Shown here in pieces: positions 1-8,998 of a DNA stretch of 60,950 nt. Position 1 is the first letter of the stretch. The number at the start of each line of letters is the position of its first letter. The DNA lies in NCBI GenBank assembly GCA_023480735.1, contig JAMCXB010000049.1:1-60950 (forward strand), given 5' to 3'. Below the pieces are notes generated by a model. The model saw only the letters and a program-made list of their open reading frames with translations, did not search any database and was not told the origin of the DNA. Made by a program: the position numbers and the translations under genes. The stretch comes from Bacteroidota bacterium (GTDB taxonomy: Bacteria > Bacteroidota > Ignavibacteria > Kryptoniales > JAKASW01).

Positions 1-868
1 CGCCGACGGCTATAATGAGCGATTGACTTCTACTGTCGATGTTCCACATATCGAGAAGGTTCATGGAAATTCCGAGATTGAAAATGAGCGGGAGATCAAA
101 GCTTTCCGACACGTATTTGAGCTGGCGTGAAAAATTCCTCACATCCATTCCGAAGGCCAGACTCTTGAATCCGGTTTTGTAGAGCATTCCAAAATCAAAG
201 GAGACTACGCTCAGCTTTGACCTTGAGGAGACATAGCTACCGTCAGTTTTGATGCTCGTTACGCTCGAACCAAGGTCCTGGAAATCGTAGTTTACGTTGC
301 CACCAACGGCAAATCTATCGCTGATTGCCTTTGCGTAGCCTATCCCAACGGAATAGGCTGTTGGCGAAAACGTCCCGAGATCCAAGTACCCGTTGGCATT
401 GTTTGCTATTATCGTTTTGTCCATCGAGCCGTAGTTGACCAATCTGAAGTTGAAACCGATGGCGCCGTATTCTCCGTGAGCCGGACTGATTGCAATACTT
501 CCGTAATAATGTCTGATGTCTGCAATCCAGCCTATCTGTCCGACGGAAAGCGACACGTCGTTCTGGAGCCTCGCCATGCTGGCGGTGTTGAAGAACATTG
601 CTGCCGAACTCATCTCAAGAGATGTCATCGCCTCTCCCATCGCTGCCGCGCGCGGGTCAGTGGCAACGTTCAGGAAGTCGAAGCCCGATTGCGCCAACTT
701 CTGTTGTGCAAATGAAGTTGCCGCAAAAAGTTGCAACAGAAGAATAGCCAAAACGACCATTCCCCTCGATGTCATTCCGACGGAGTTTATCCCGCGCAAT
801 GCGGGGTCAGAACTCATTCGGTCGAAATGACAACTCTTATTCTTTTTCATTATGTTTCCAGTTTTCAT
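1..868 (-). CDS. PorV/PorQ-family outer membrane protein (3' part beyond the window)
   Basis: About 289 codons are visible and the frame is still open at base 1, so the C-terminus is missing. After a hydrophobic signal segment ending near LFAATSFAQQ, the protein has the opening typical of this family: a GFDFLNVATDPRAAAMG stretch, then AAMFFNTASMARL, then alternating beta-strand sequence as in a barrel. In T9SS organisms PorV is the shuttle that delivers cargo to the PorU sortase, while other members (PorQ and relatives) are accessory barrels; the partial sequence does not tell me which this is. It follows the T9SS-tail protein by 5 bases and is probably co-transcribed with it and the TonB receptor. 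The start is unclear. ATGs at 868 and 850 give a leader containing a translated palindromic repeat (771-832), while a downstream ATG next to VVLAILLLQLF would give a normal signal peptide. Confidence 0.8.
   Translation of the reverse strand, partial: MKTGNIMKKNKSCHFDRMSSDPALRGINSVGMTSRGMVVLAILLLQLFAATSFAQQKLAQSGFDFLNVATDPRAAAMGEAMTSLEMSSAAMFFNTASMARLQNDVSLSVGQIGWIADIRHYYGSIAISPAHGEYGAIGFNFRLVNYGSMDKTIIANNANGYLDLGTFSPTAYSVGIGYAKAISDRFAVGGNVNYDFQDLGSSVTSIKTDGSYVSSRSKLSVVSFDFGMLYKTGFKSLAFGMDVRNFSRQLKYVSESFDLPLIFNLGISMNLLDMWNIDSRSQSLIIAVG
771..832. repeat. REP-like palindromic element inside the 5' end of the PorV/PorQ gene
   Basis: The outer arms GTCATTCCGACGGAGT and (reverse strand) GTCATTTCGACCGAATGAGT are imperfect inverted repeats. 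Between them is a perfect small stem, CCCGC / GCGGG, around GCAAT. It resembles the short GTCATTCCG-type palindromes scattered through many genomes. Here it is translated as part of the leader of a secreted protein, between the first ATGs and the hydrophobic signal core. I saw no second copy in the window. Confidence 0.55.
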
Positions 869-873
869 GTCGC

Positions 874-3480
874 TCACCTGATCACAACGAATTTCTTAAT
901 TGCGGTCTGTCCCTTCGGAGTCTGGAACACTACTATGTACACTCCGCTGACGACGATCTGATTGGAAGACGTCGTGCAATCCCAATATTCGTCGCCGCTT
1001 CCGTTGGTATGCTGCAGCGTTTTTATTAGCTGTCCAAGCTCCGTGTATATCTTGATGGTGCATTCCGGCGGTATGTTCAGAAAAGCGATCTGGTTCGGTT
1101 CCCCCGGATATCGCAAGACATTCTGAGATGCCGAGATGTTGAAGGGGTTGGGGACGATTCTGATGACATCTCCCAGGCTTGCGCCGCTTTTTTGGACGGC
1201 TGAAAAATAGATCGTATCGGGTCCGACTGACTTTGAGACTGTTAGCTCGCCGCCACTCGACGGCTCCCCGGTCCCGTTGCACTTGATCGACCCGGATACG
1301 GTGTAAAAGGTATCAACTTGTCCGTTTGGCAGTTTCCGGATTTTAAGGGTGGGACCTGAGGTCAGATTGAATGACTGGACGGTGAAGATACTCCCGCTAT
1401 TCGTATACACCGAGTAAACCTGGGGAAGAGTGTTTGATTTGCTGTATGAACTGTCAACGGTTAGAGTGACTCTAACGGGTTCTGAAACGCCGGGCCTCAG
1501 CAACTTGGCCGGATCATACGTCTGGGTATAGTACCTTCCGCTTTCAAGGGCGACACCGGCGGGAGTATTGCCTCCCCCGTTGTTGTCCGCGGCGTCTCCG
1601 ACGGACGTAATGTAATAGTAGTAATCAAAACCGCGAATTGCCGACATGTCGTTGTAGCTTGTTACACCCGGCGCCGCATGGTAGAGCAATGTGTAAGCAC
1701 TATCAACCAAACCCTCTGCGCGGTAAATGTTGTATCCCGTGACTGTCGGCCCGCCTTGGGGAGCGGCCCAGGAAAGAGAAATCCTGTCTCCACCGGACGT
1801 GACCGTGAATGTTGATGGTGGCAGGGGAGGCTGCGGTATGTTATAGCCGGAGTGATAGTTTGCGATCGCCCTGCGAAAGGTCTGGAATAATGAGTCCCGG
1901 CCGGTATAGACCGAATCGTCTTTCTGCGAAGCCGTTATCTCTCCCCACTTGAATTTGTGTCCGACTCTTATGCATGCTTCGCGGCTCAGGCCGGCAGCGG
2001 CTTCTGCCATCACAATGTGAAAGCTTTGCCCCGGAGCAAGATTGTACGGGCCATATCCCTGGGCGGCGCTCATGCCGCCGGTCGTGCCGAATGACGGATC
2101 GCCGTAAATCCCGACTTTGTCAGCCATGCGTTGTCCGGCCCAGCTCACAACTCCGTTGATCCAGCCGACGTTCTGACCTAACGACATCATCTGGTATTCT
2201 GTCTGCATTATGGATCCGTTGAATTGGCTGATGCTGTTGCTCTGATTGAAGGCATCATCTGAACTTATGTATGCGGTCGTACTCGGCTGACTGGGGTCGT
2301 CGGTGGTATCGGTTGCGGATTTGTCGGCATGGATTGTACAGATTCCGATGAATTGAGCCGCGCCCAATCTCCCCGTGGTATCATTCGCCGGCGGACCTGG
2401 CTGCGCAGAAGAGTTCAGCCAAATTGGACCTCCAATATTATCGCTCGTCGGTGCGCCACCACCCAGGCCCGGCATCCCCGGTACATTGAAATCGTAGCCG
2501 CTGCTCTTATAGTTGCCATGCCACGAGTATATCGCGCGAACATCGTCGTACTTGTCAACGGGCTCGCTTTTCAGTACCTGCCCGCCAAAGAACGTGTTTG
2601 CCGGGCTTGGCCCATCGACACCGCTAACGCTGTTGTCCTCATTTATCCCCCATCCGGACGAGTTTGTCCCGATAACATAGCGCGTTTCTGCACACACCGC
2701 ATATCTGTATTGGAACAGGATGCGTATGCTGTCGAGCGGCTGGCTGGAAGTGTTGATGAATGTGTAGTCATAGATTACATAGTTGTCATGGAACTGCTGA
2801 CTGAAACCGATCATCTTTCTGACCATTGTCAGCCCGATATAAGTCCGGACACTGTCATTAATAAGACGGTCCATCTTCTGACTCGCGTTCGTATTGTCCA
2901 CATCAGGGGGAATGTTGTACGACGGGTTCCCGTCGACAAGCACCTGCGGAAGTGCGAACCTGTCCGTAGTCGTCATTTCCTGCGGAACGAATTCGGAGGC
3001 GTCGCCATTGGGCCTCGGCCCAAAGTGCACAACCTTATAGGGCCACACCGACTGGTCCTTGGGATCAGTCCAGTTTCTTACTCCGATCCATATCCCCTTC
3101 GCCGCCTCCATATCCTGATTAGCATAAATTGCAGGCCATCGACAACCGTCTTGCTGAACCAGAACCCGCTGTTCTTCGTACTCGGAACCTGCGCTCGAAT
3201 ACCAGCTCTGGAACGAACCTATATCCATCCACTTTATTGCGTACTGAGCGGAGGCAGACCGGGCAAATGATAGGAGTCCCGCGGTCATAACAAGCAGGTA
3301 ACAGAATGACGGAATAATGGAATGCCGGAGTATTGGGGAATTGGAGCGACGGGATCTCCGGTCGTTAAGAGTCGGACCCGTCTTAGTCTCTAAGGCATAC
3401 ATGATTTTCGATAATTTCATTTCTTCCTCATGATTCTTTTCTTGGGAAAGAAAACTTTCTATTTGACGTCTAATATTCAA
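874..3480 (-). CDS. Secreted protein with fibronectin type III domain and T9SS type A sorting tail
   Basis: 868 residues as drawn. The N-terminal 60 residues hold a long basic leader followed by the signal-like core CYLLVMTAGLLSFARSASA. The first ~560 residues match no family I recognise. A fibronectin type III-like domain follows at about residues 575-680 (PPSTFTVTSGGDRISLSWAAP, then GYNIYRAEG). The last ~90 residues form a T9SS sorting domain, with RIVPNPFN, then IKIYTELGQLIKTL, then SGVYIVVFQTPKG and the ending KKFVVIR. It is therefore probably exported by T9SS and anchored or released at the surface. It lies between a TonB receptor gene (39 bases upstream) and a PorV/PorQ gene. The start is doubtful, because part of the leader (SNSPILRHSIIPSF) is the translation of a repeat-like stretch at 3311-3346. 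Confidence 0.8.
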   Translation of the reverse strand: MNIRRQIESFLSQEKNHEEEMKLSKIMYALETKTGPTLNDRRSRRSNSPILRHSIIPSFCYLLVMTAGLLSFARSASAQYAIKWMDIGSFQSWYSSAGSEYEEQRVLVQQDGCRWPAIYANQDMEAAKGIWIGVRNWTDPKDQSVWPYKVVHFGPRPNGDASEFVPQEMTTTDRFALPQVLVDGNPSYNIPPDVDNTNASQKMDRLINDSVRTYIGLTMVRKMIGFSQQFHDNYVIYDYTFINTSSQPLDSIRILFQYRYAVCAETRYVIGTNSSGWGINEDNSVSGVDGPSPANTFFGGQVLKSEPVDKYDDVRAIYSWHGNYKSSGYDFNVPGMPGLGGGAPTSDNIGGPIWLNSSAQPGPPANDTTGRLGAAQFIGICTIHADKSATDTTDDPSQPSTTAYISSDDAFNQSNSISQFNGSIMQTEYQMMSLGQNVGWINGVVSWAGQRMADKVGIYGDPSFGTTGGMSAAQGYGPYNLAPGQSFHIVMAEAAAGLSREACIRVGHKFKWGEITASQKDDSVYTGRDSLFQTFRRAIANYHSGYNIPQPPLPPSTFTVTSGGDRISLSWAAPQGGPTVTGYNIYRAEGLVDSAYTLLYHAAPGVTSYNDMSAIRGFDYYYYITSVGDAADNNGGGNTPAGVALESGRYYTQTYDPAKLLRPGVSEPVRVTLTVDSSYSKSNTLPQVYSVYTNSGSIFTVQSFNLTSGPTLKIRKLPNGQVDTFYTVSGSIKCNGTGEPSSGGELTVSKSVGPDTIYFSAVQKSGASLGDVIRIVPNPFNISASQNVLRYPGEPNQIAFLNIPPECTIKIYTELGQLIKTLQHTNGSGDEYWDCTTSSNQIVVSGVYIVVFQTPKGQTAIKKFVVIR

Positions 3481-3485
3481 TCTCG

Positions 3486-3516
3486 ACTACCTACTTCCTG
3501 CTGCCCACTACCTACC
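3486..3516. repeat. Short near-tandem spacer repeat
   Basis: The gap between the TonB receptor and the T9SS-tail gene is largely made of ACTACCTACTTCC and CCCACTACCTACC, two near-repeats of an ACTACCTAC unit. No promoter or terminator is apparent. Low-complexity spacers of this kind recur in other gaps of the window. Confidence 0.4.
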
Positions 3517-3519
3517 GCT

Positions 3520-6500
3520 CTACGGTATGTCATATGTGATTCTAATTCCGTAGTAGAATGTCCTCGGATTCAGCATAGACAACTGCCATAGCATCGGCAT
3601 GCGGACATATGGCTTGCTTGATGACTGATAATCTCCGGGTCTGTCGTTTCCCGGAGTGTTTATGTAACCGAATTTCGGGGTGTTTGCATCGCCTGCAATC
3701 GAAGCTGGCAGATGAAGAGATTCCATATAATTGTTGAAGTCGTTAGTCCCGCTACCAAGGAATCCGAATTGGTACGACATGTATTTGTAATTGAAGATGT
3801 TATAAATGTCCGCGAACAGCTCCATATCAATGCCATAGAAATGGAAGCCGCGGCTTATTCTCAGATCGAAATCAAGGTAATCCTTCCACTGGGCATTGTT
3901 CCGAATACCCGGGATCGTCTGCCCCCCCGACCATGTGAACCATGGCCCCGCGGACCAATTGCCGAGAAGATTAATATGCCAGTCGGCGAGAGGCTTGATG
4001 TTACTCCAATTTGGACCAAACCAGTTAGGTGTGAAGAAATCCAGGTTGAGTCGTGCGTATGGCTGCGGAAGCGGTTTGGATTGAAAGATGTCGCCCCACT
4101 GGTTGCTCGGCGGATTTGCCATTTCCTGCATTTCGTACGCGCGTTGGTCTGCCGGACTCTGATACAGCCATCTCCAACCAAATCTGCCGTAACTCGATAC
4201 CATGTAAGTGTAATTCACGAAACCGTGCAACCAGTCTCCTCTGTCCTTTGAAAGGGTTATCTCAAAACCTCTTATGTCTTCGTAAAGATTGCTTGTAGAA
4301 AGTCGGTAGTTAACCAGGCTATTGGAGCTCTGGTAATAAGTGGTCGTCGGTTCATCGGAAACATCCTTGTAGTAACCGGCAATGTGTATCAGGTATTGGT
4401 CAAAGAGGCTTTGCTCAAATCCCAATTCGTACGCTATCGTACGGGGAAGAGGAGCATTCGGATTTGCGACAAAGGTGACGTTATCCGTTCCCAAATTCCT
4501 TTGAATCAGGTACAAATCGTCCGGTGTCGGCATTGAGTAGAAATGACCATAGTTGAAATACAGTTTCGAATCGACTGTCACGGGAAAGGATATCCCAAGG
4601 CGGGGTTCAACCACGACCAGCGTTTTGGTGGAAGCGTGGGATACCGTATCAAGCCCGATTGGGTCAATTCCCGAGAAAATGAGCGAATAGGGATCATTAG
4701 TGGTGTACCACTGCCCGCCCGCGCGGGAAGCGTCGACTCTGACTCCCAGGTTCGCTATCATGCCTTCAAACTCGATCTTGTCCTGCAAATAGACGGATGC
4801 GCGAGTAGGGAACGTGTGCCAGTGCGACCAGTTGTTGTTTGAAGTCAGGGCAGAGTCTATCAGCCCGTAATTGACATTGTTGTCGGTATAGTTGAATTCC
4901 AGGCCCGTCTTGATCTGATTGTAGTCATCAATCTGACTTGTCAGGTCGAACTTCACATTATATTCAGCAAGGCTGCTGGTGTCGCGTGAATCGCTCATCC
5001 CCAGACCGTTGTTGCTGAACGTGCTCTGGTATGATTGGTAAGATGGAGCTGCGGGCCAATATCCGAACGGGAAATGGTTCGTAGTATAGTAATTCCCGAA
5101 CCGGACCAACGAAGTATCCCTGGAATAGGGTAGAGGAGTGTCATATCGGCTCCCTGTCTCTCGTATATTTACTTCATAAAATGTCCTGGGATCGATTACA
5201 TGAGAGAACTTTGCGCCAAGCATGTTGAAATCCACCGTGGTGGGGTTCCAATACCAATCAAAGTACATCCTGGAATCAGGGTAGCTTTGCCCCGAGTATA
5301 CCGGAGATAATTGGCCTGCAATCTGAGAACTGGTTTGAAAGATTCCGTATGAACCACTTCGGCTGCTGCTGGTGCCAGATTGCTGTCCCAACATTCCTTC
5401 AAGCACAAGTTCCATCCCAGGCCCCACATCCGAAGTCATCTTCAAAGAACCATTATAGTTCTTGTAACTGTCTGTCGTCAGCGGCACAATGTACATCGAT
5501 TGCTGGGCTGTATACGATGCCCAGAAACGCAGGTTGCCGAGATCCTTGCCCACGAACGGGAAGGGCCCGCCAAAGCTTGCATCAATGCTGTAATTGGGCT
5601 TCTTTATGCTGAAGTCCTTCCGGTGCGTCCACCCCCACAGTTTTTGAGCCGCAACAGGATTCAAGAATTGGGATGAGTCGCCGCTTGCAAGCGATTTCTC
5701 GGCCTCGGCAATCCAGCCGTTGAAGTTCGGGTATCGTGATTGAGTCGATGCGTCCCATCCACCGTTTTTTGTGCCGTAATATGCAACCGCGGGGTCCATG
5801 TAAGGCCTTACAAAGTAGGTGTTCAATCCGTTTATGGGTCCACCGAAGTTCTGTGCCTGTGGAGGAGCCACGCGCGAAAGAACGCTTATCGTATAATGCT
5901 CACGGCTCCCGCTGTTCGTCGTAACGTTTACCACACCCGATCTGATGTTCCCGTACTCCGCATTGAAACCGCCGGTTTGGATCTGTATGTCCTTCACAGA
6001 AGTCATGCTTATCGAATTGTATTGGAGGTTGCTTCTTTGATCACGAAGGGTAAAACCGTCCACCACGAATGCAACCTGGTCTGCGCTATTGACCACGGAA
6101 TTGCTTACACCTCGAATGAGGATCTGGCCCTGACCCGTAAGTTGGACTCCGGCCTGCAATCCGACAACAGTGGCTACCGATACGGCAGGTATTGATGCGA
6201 TTTGGCTGGCGTTCAGGTTCGTGGTGCTGGCGGATACATCCTTCTGAATCACCGGCCTCTGAGCAATCACGGTCACCTCCTGGGTAGTGACCGCTGATTC
6301 GGACAATTTTACGTCGATGGAGGTCGTCTGGTCGATTGCCACCCGCACGTTTTCCACTATCGTCGTGACGTATCCGACCATGGACGCTTTTAGCACGTAG
6401 GTCCCGGGAGTTAGATTAAGAATGACATAACGCCCGTTCAGATCGGTCGAAGCTCCTAGATTCGTTCCCTGTACCATTACAGTGACACCCACCAATTTTT

Positions 6501-6609
6501 CACCCGTCACCGCACTGGAAACGGCACCGGTGATTTTTCCGGTTGTCTGGGCGAAGACTGCGGATGCATTGATCAGAACAAGGCATAGATACACAATAAG
6601 CCTTCTCAT
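3520..6609 (-). CDS. TonB-dependent receptor with carboxypeptidase-regulatory-like N-terminal domain
   Basis: An outer membrane, energy-coupled importer of about 1029 residues; the ligand cannot be told. The ATG at 6609 is chosen because AGGAG lies about 10 bases upstream and it opens directly into the signal peptide MRRLIVYLCLVLINASAVFA; an upstream ATG at 6690 would add 27 unlikely residues. After cleavage comes a CarboxypepD_reg-like domain (residues ~22-110: GKITGAVSSAVTGEKLVGV through GTYVLKASMVGY). The plug domain follows at ~120-240, with ILIRGVSN, VAFVVDGF and GGFNAEYGNIRSGVVNV, and then a long barrel rich in aromatic and Asn residues. The ending GIRITYDIP is not the usual terminal Phe/Trp. 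It is probably the first gene of a unit with the T9SS-tail protein and the PorV/PorQ protein downstream. Confidence 0.9.
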   Translation of the reverse strand: MRRLIVYLCLVLINASAVFAQTTGKITGAVSSAVTGEKLVGVTVMVQGTNLGASTDLNGRYVILNLTPGTYVLKASMVGYVTTIVENVRVAIDQTTSIDVKLSESAVTTQEVTVIAQRPVIQKDVSASTTNLNASQIASIPAVSVATVVGLQAGVQLTGQGQILIRGVSNSVVNSADQVAFVVDGFTLRDQRSNLQYNSISMTSVKDIQIQTGGFNAEYGNIRSGVVNVTTNSGSREHYTISVLSRVAPPQAQNFGGPINGLNTYFVRPYMDPAVAYYGTKNGGWDASTQSRYPNFNGWIAEAEKSLASGDSSQFLNPVAAQKLWGWTHRKDFSIKKPNYSIDASFGGPFPFVGKDLGNLRFWASYTAQQSMYIVPLTTDSYKNYNGSLKMTSDVGPGMELVLEGMLGQQSGTSSSRSGSYGIFQTSSQIAGQLSPVYSGQSYPDSRMYFDWYWNPTTVDFNMLGAKFSHVIDPRTFYEVNIRETGSRYDTPLPYSRDTSLVRFGNYYTTNHFPFGYWPAAPSYQSYQSTFSNNGLGMSDSRDTSSLAEYNVKFDLTSQIDDYNQIKTGLEFNYTDNNVNYGLIDSALTSNNNWSHWHTFPTRASVYLQDKIEFEGMIANLGVRVDASRAGGQWYTTNDPYSLIFSGIDPIGLDTVSHASTKTLVVVEPRLGISFPVTVDSKLYFNYGHFYSMPTPDDLYLIQRNLGTDNVTFVANPNAPLPRTIAYELGFEQSLFDQYLIHIAGYYKDVSDEPTTTYYQSSNSLVNYRLSTSNLYEDIRGFEITLSKDRGDWLHGFVNYTYMVSSYGRFGWRWLYQSPADQRAYEMQEMANPPSNQWGDIFQSKPLPQPYARLNLDFFTPNWFGPNWSNIKPLADWHINLLGNWSAGPWFTWSGGQTIPGIRNNAQWKDYLDFDLRISRGFHFYGIDMELFADIYNIFNYKYMSYQFGFLGSGTNDFNNYMESLHLPASIAGDANTPKFGYINTPGNDRPGDYQSSSKPYVRMPMLWQLSMLNPRTFYYGIRITYDIP

Positions 6610-7030
6610 TTTAGCTGCACTCCTGTCTAGAGTTAAGCAACGCTCTTGAGTTGATATAGTCGTAGGGTTTTCCCCATGGAAGGACATCACCTGTAAACAC
6701 TACTCGATTTTTCCTCCTGACTTGCTTCGTCGATGTATCCCCGAATGGAGCCGGAAGATTCTGGGCAGAAGCAGCTGAGCGCTTCAGCTAACTGGCAAGC
6801 TCAATCTGAATTTCAGTTACTGCCACAAATCGCCGTTCGATTTCTCCTCCTGAGCTCCCTCAAGGAAGTACTAATCGAATACTATTTCTGTTAAATCATA
6901 AGGCAGGAAAAGCACACCCGACCCTTCCGGAGAAAGAACTTGAACGACTCTTCTTTCAACACAGAGGATTTCGGGCCACGACTCGGTCTTTTCCTCCCGA
7001 TCTTTTCTCTAATAGTGCGAAAAGAAGCCG
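6610..7030. other. Gap without recognised gene
   Basis: About 420 bases upstream of the TonB receptor. It presumably holds that gene's promoter, but I could not pick one with confidence. A small stem, CAGCTGA / TTCAGCT around GCGC, lies near 6770-6790. The rest grades into the decayed transposase. Confidence 0.4.
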
Positions 7031-7600
7031 CTACACGTCCCGATTTTGCAGCTTCTTTAGAAGGAATGAAAAGCAACTACACTGTTGAAGAAAGCACGAC
7101 TCTAAGTTTTCCTTCTCCAATAATATTCGAATTAACTTCCTTTTAGTCAAGTACTTCTTCCAAAAATTCTTCCAAAATTTTTCGTACCGTTTACCCAACC
7201 TCGCCGCCCAATTCTCTATTATGGCACACCTGTGCCTGTCCGTCAACAATACGTCTCTCACAGCTTCTATGTCATGCCCGTAACCGTATGCTTCGACAAC
7301 AAGAGCTTTGCCGGAGGCCCCGCGCCCGCGTTTTCCTTCTTCTTTGCCTCCGATATACCTTTCATCGACTTCAACAACACCTTTAAGCTTTGTGCGAAAA
7401 AAAAATTAACAAGTCCCGCTCGGAGCTTCATAAGAAGCATGTACGCAGTTCCATAGGAAAGCCCCATTTGTCGTGCAAATTGTCGGGCGGAAATGCCAGG
7501 AGTAACAGTTGCCATGAGGTACGCGGCTAAAAACCAGTACGTGAGTTCAAGATGCGTTTGCTCCATGACGGTTCTAACGGTAATTGATTGTTGGTATCCA
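7031..7600 (-). pseudogene. IS1595-type (ISXO2-like) transposase remnant
   Basis: Two reading frames together give a partial transposase. The first runs from about 7575 with TVRTVMEQTHLELTYWFLAAYL, then TPGISARQFARQMGLSYGTAYMLLMKLR, the helical region after the zinc ribbon. After a run of nine T on the coding strand (about 7398-7406 on the plus strand) the match moves to another frame, with LKGVVEVDERYIGGKEEGKRGRGASGK, which carries the VEVDExYIGG hallmark of ISXO2-like DDE domains. The N-terminal zinc ribbon and the C-terminal half of the catalytic domain are missing, so it cannot be active. The homopolymer could in principle be a programmed frameshift site, but the missing ends argue for plain decay. 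I could not define terminal repeats. Confidence 0.75.
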
Positions 7601-7631
7601 TCGGGGAAAACCCATAAATTGCAGGTAGAAA

Positions 7632-8011
7632 TGAAACTCGAAGGTTTTGTTTTCCTATCTCGAATATCATATTCGCCGTTTGGAACTCTGCCAGCTATTT
7701 GCATTCAAGGGCAAATGAAAAGCGCAATCGTGCCAGATAGTATTACCGACAGCGATTTCGCTTTCACTGAGGAAGGGCAGCAAAGCATTGGCATGGCCGC
7801 TCCTACGGAGAGCTTGTTTACGTATGTAGGAACGCATTTGACTCCGGACATTATAGAGAGAATTCATAACAAAGCTTTGCGGCTTTTCGTCTTTGGAAGG
7901 ATTGTTTACAAGAGTCCCTACGATGTCGCCATAGCCGATACGACAGAGTTTTCCCAATATTGGGACGGAAGCGGATGGATAGAGGGACAAAGCCATAATG
8001 CAATGAAATAG
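7632..8011 (+). pseudogene. Possible gene relic next to the transposase remnant
   Basis: On the strand opposite the transposase, an open frame reads MKLEGFVFLSRISYSPFG and later LTPDIIERIHNKALRLFVFG followed by RIVYKSPYDVAIADTTEF. The pattern (TPeiI..I..g.lrLfVfGrI.Y.D) resembles a common hypothetical-protein C-terminus in proteobacteria and Bacteroidota. It has no convincing start, and its upstream part overlaps the transposase remnant. I read it as a truncated bystander gene, at low confidence. Functional domains cannot be named. Confidence 0.3.
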
Positions 8012-8288
8012 CGACAAGAGATGTTTGCTGGGTTTGTTCATTCGTACAGCCTCCATCTCGTCGGGCCAGTGAGCAAGCCCGATAAGCATGAATTATTATT
8101 GATACAAACTCCGAGCATCTCCCGAGAGCTTTGCTGATGTGCCGCTGGCTGGGCGTGAACGCGTCAGGTGTCGCAACTGAGTTCAAGATGTCTGTCTCGG
8201 AATTTATGAGTTCGCTTCTGCATGAGGTGGGAGGAATCCAGGTCTACCTTCTGTTCGGAACGTGACCGAATTTCGAGAAGCATAATCA
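8012..8288. other. Gap without recognised gene
   Basis: No gene, promoter or repeat recognised. The composition is ordinary for the window. With the relic before it and the inverted-repeat segment after it, this stretch is probably part of the same decayed island. Confidence 0.35.
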
Positions 8289-8393
8289 CTAGAGACGTGG
8301 ACGAGAACCTCCATTTTCAACATGGAACATGCTTACACAAGTAGAATTTGAAGATGATTTTTGGCCAAACCGACTTTTCGTCCACATCTCTAG
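8289..8393. repeat. 105-bp segment bounded by 19-bp inverted repeats at the end of the DedA gene
   Basis: The left arm (8289-8307, CTAGAGACGTGGACGAGAA) matches the reverse complement of the right arm (8375-8393) at 17 of 19 positions. The right arm supplies the TAG stop codon of the DedA gene. I see no clear flanking target duplication. It may be a small mobile-element remnant or an unusually wide terminator stem. Confidence 0.5.
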
Positions 8394-8998
8394 ACGATAA
8401 TTTTCTTCTTCCTTCTGCCGAAGATTAAGTACAGAATAATAACGACCGTGATTCCCAGCACCGCATAGTCAATCTTCCTGAAGTAAACCTGAATCGCCAC
8501 CCAGTTGTTCCCCAGGAAAAATCCCACATAGGTCAGGAACAAAGACCACAAGAAGGATCCCAGGAAAGTAAGATAGGTGAACTTCAGGGGATTCATCTTG
8601 CCGATCCCCGCGGGAAGAGATATGAAAGTCCTCACCACCGGTACTACTCTTCCGAAGAAGATCGAGTAAGAGCCGTATTTCAGGAACCAGCTGTTTGTCT
8701 TCTCGAGATGTTTGTCAGACAGAATGATTTTCAGCAGTCCGTACCTGTTCCTCATTTTGAGTATCCACTCCGCAAGAAAGTACGAGAGGAGCGATCCCGC
8801 AACATTTCCCAGAGTCCCTACCGATGCCACAGCCCAGAAATTGAAAGTGCCCTGCATAGCCAGGAAGCCTGAGAAAGGCATGATGACCTCCGATGGGATC
8901 GGTATGTTTACGCTCTCGAGTGTCATCAACAGGAAGACTCCGGGATAACCGAGGTATCTGATTATTTCTATGACCGAATTTGAAATGAAATCTGTCAT
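8390..8998 (-). CDS. DedA-family inner membrane protein (VTT/SNARE-associated domain)
   Basis: 202 residues from the ATG at 8998, which overlaps the WYL regulator stop as ATGA; a longer frame to 9097 would add an implausible charged leader. Family hallmarks are LESVNIPIPSEVIMPFSGFLA near the N-terminus, GNVAGSLLSYFLAE, and the FFGRVVPVVRTFISLPAG motif with the conserved Arg and Pro residues. Several hydrophobic segments follow and the end is basic (FGRRKKKIIV). DedA proteins act in the cytoplasmic membrane in lipid carrier and phospholipid turnover and proton-dependent homeostasis; the substrate here is not readable. It is the last gene of a translationally coupled run of MFS transporter, WYL regulator and DedA. 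Its last codons run into an inverted repeat. Confidence 0.9.
   Translation of the reverse strand: MTDFISNSVIEIIRYLGYPGVFLLMTLESVNIPIPSEVIMPFSGFLAMQGTFNFWAVASVGTLGNVAGSLLSYFLAEWILKMRNRYGLLKIILSDKHLEKTNSWFLKYGSYSIFFGRVVPVVRTFISLPAGIGKMNPLKFTYLTFLGSFLWSLFLTYVGFFLGNNWVAIQVYFRKIDYAVLGITVVIILYLIFGRRKKKIIV

Noticed and set aside
2329-3270. A 313-codon frame on the plus strand
   Set aside because: It is fully antisense to the Fn3/T9SS-tail gene, has no family resemblance, and its length is explained by the codon use of the real gene.
7390-7410. A run of nine T in the transposase remnant as a programmed frameshift site
   Set aside because: The transposase lacks both its N-terminal zinc ribbon and the end of its catalytic domain, so productive frameshifting would not give an active enzyme.
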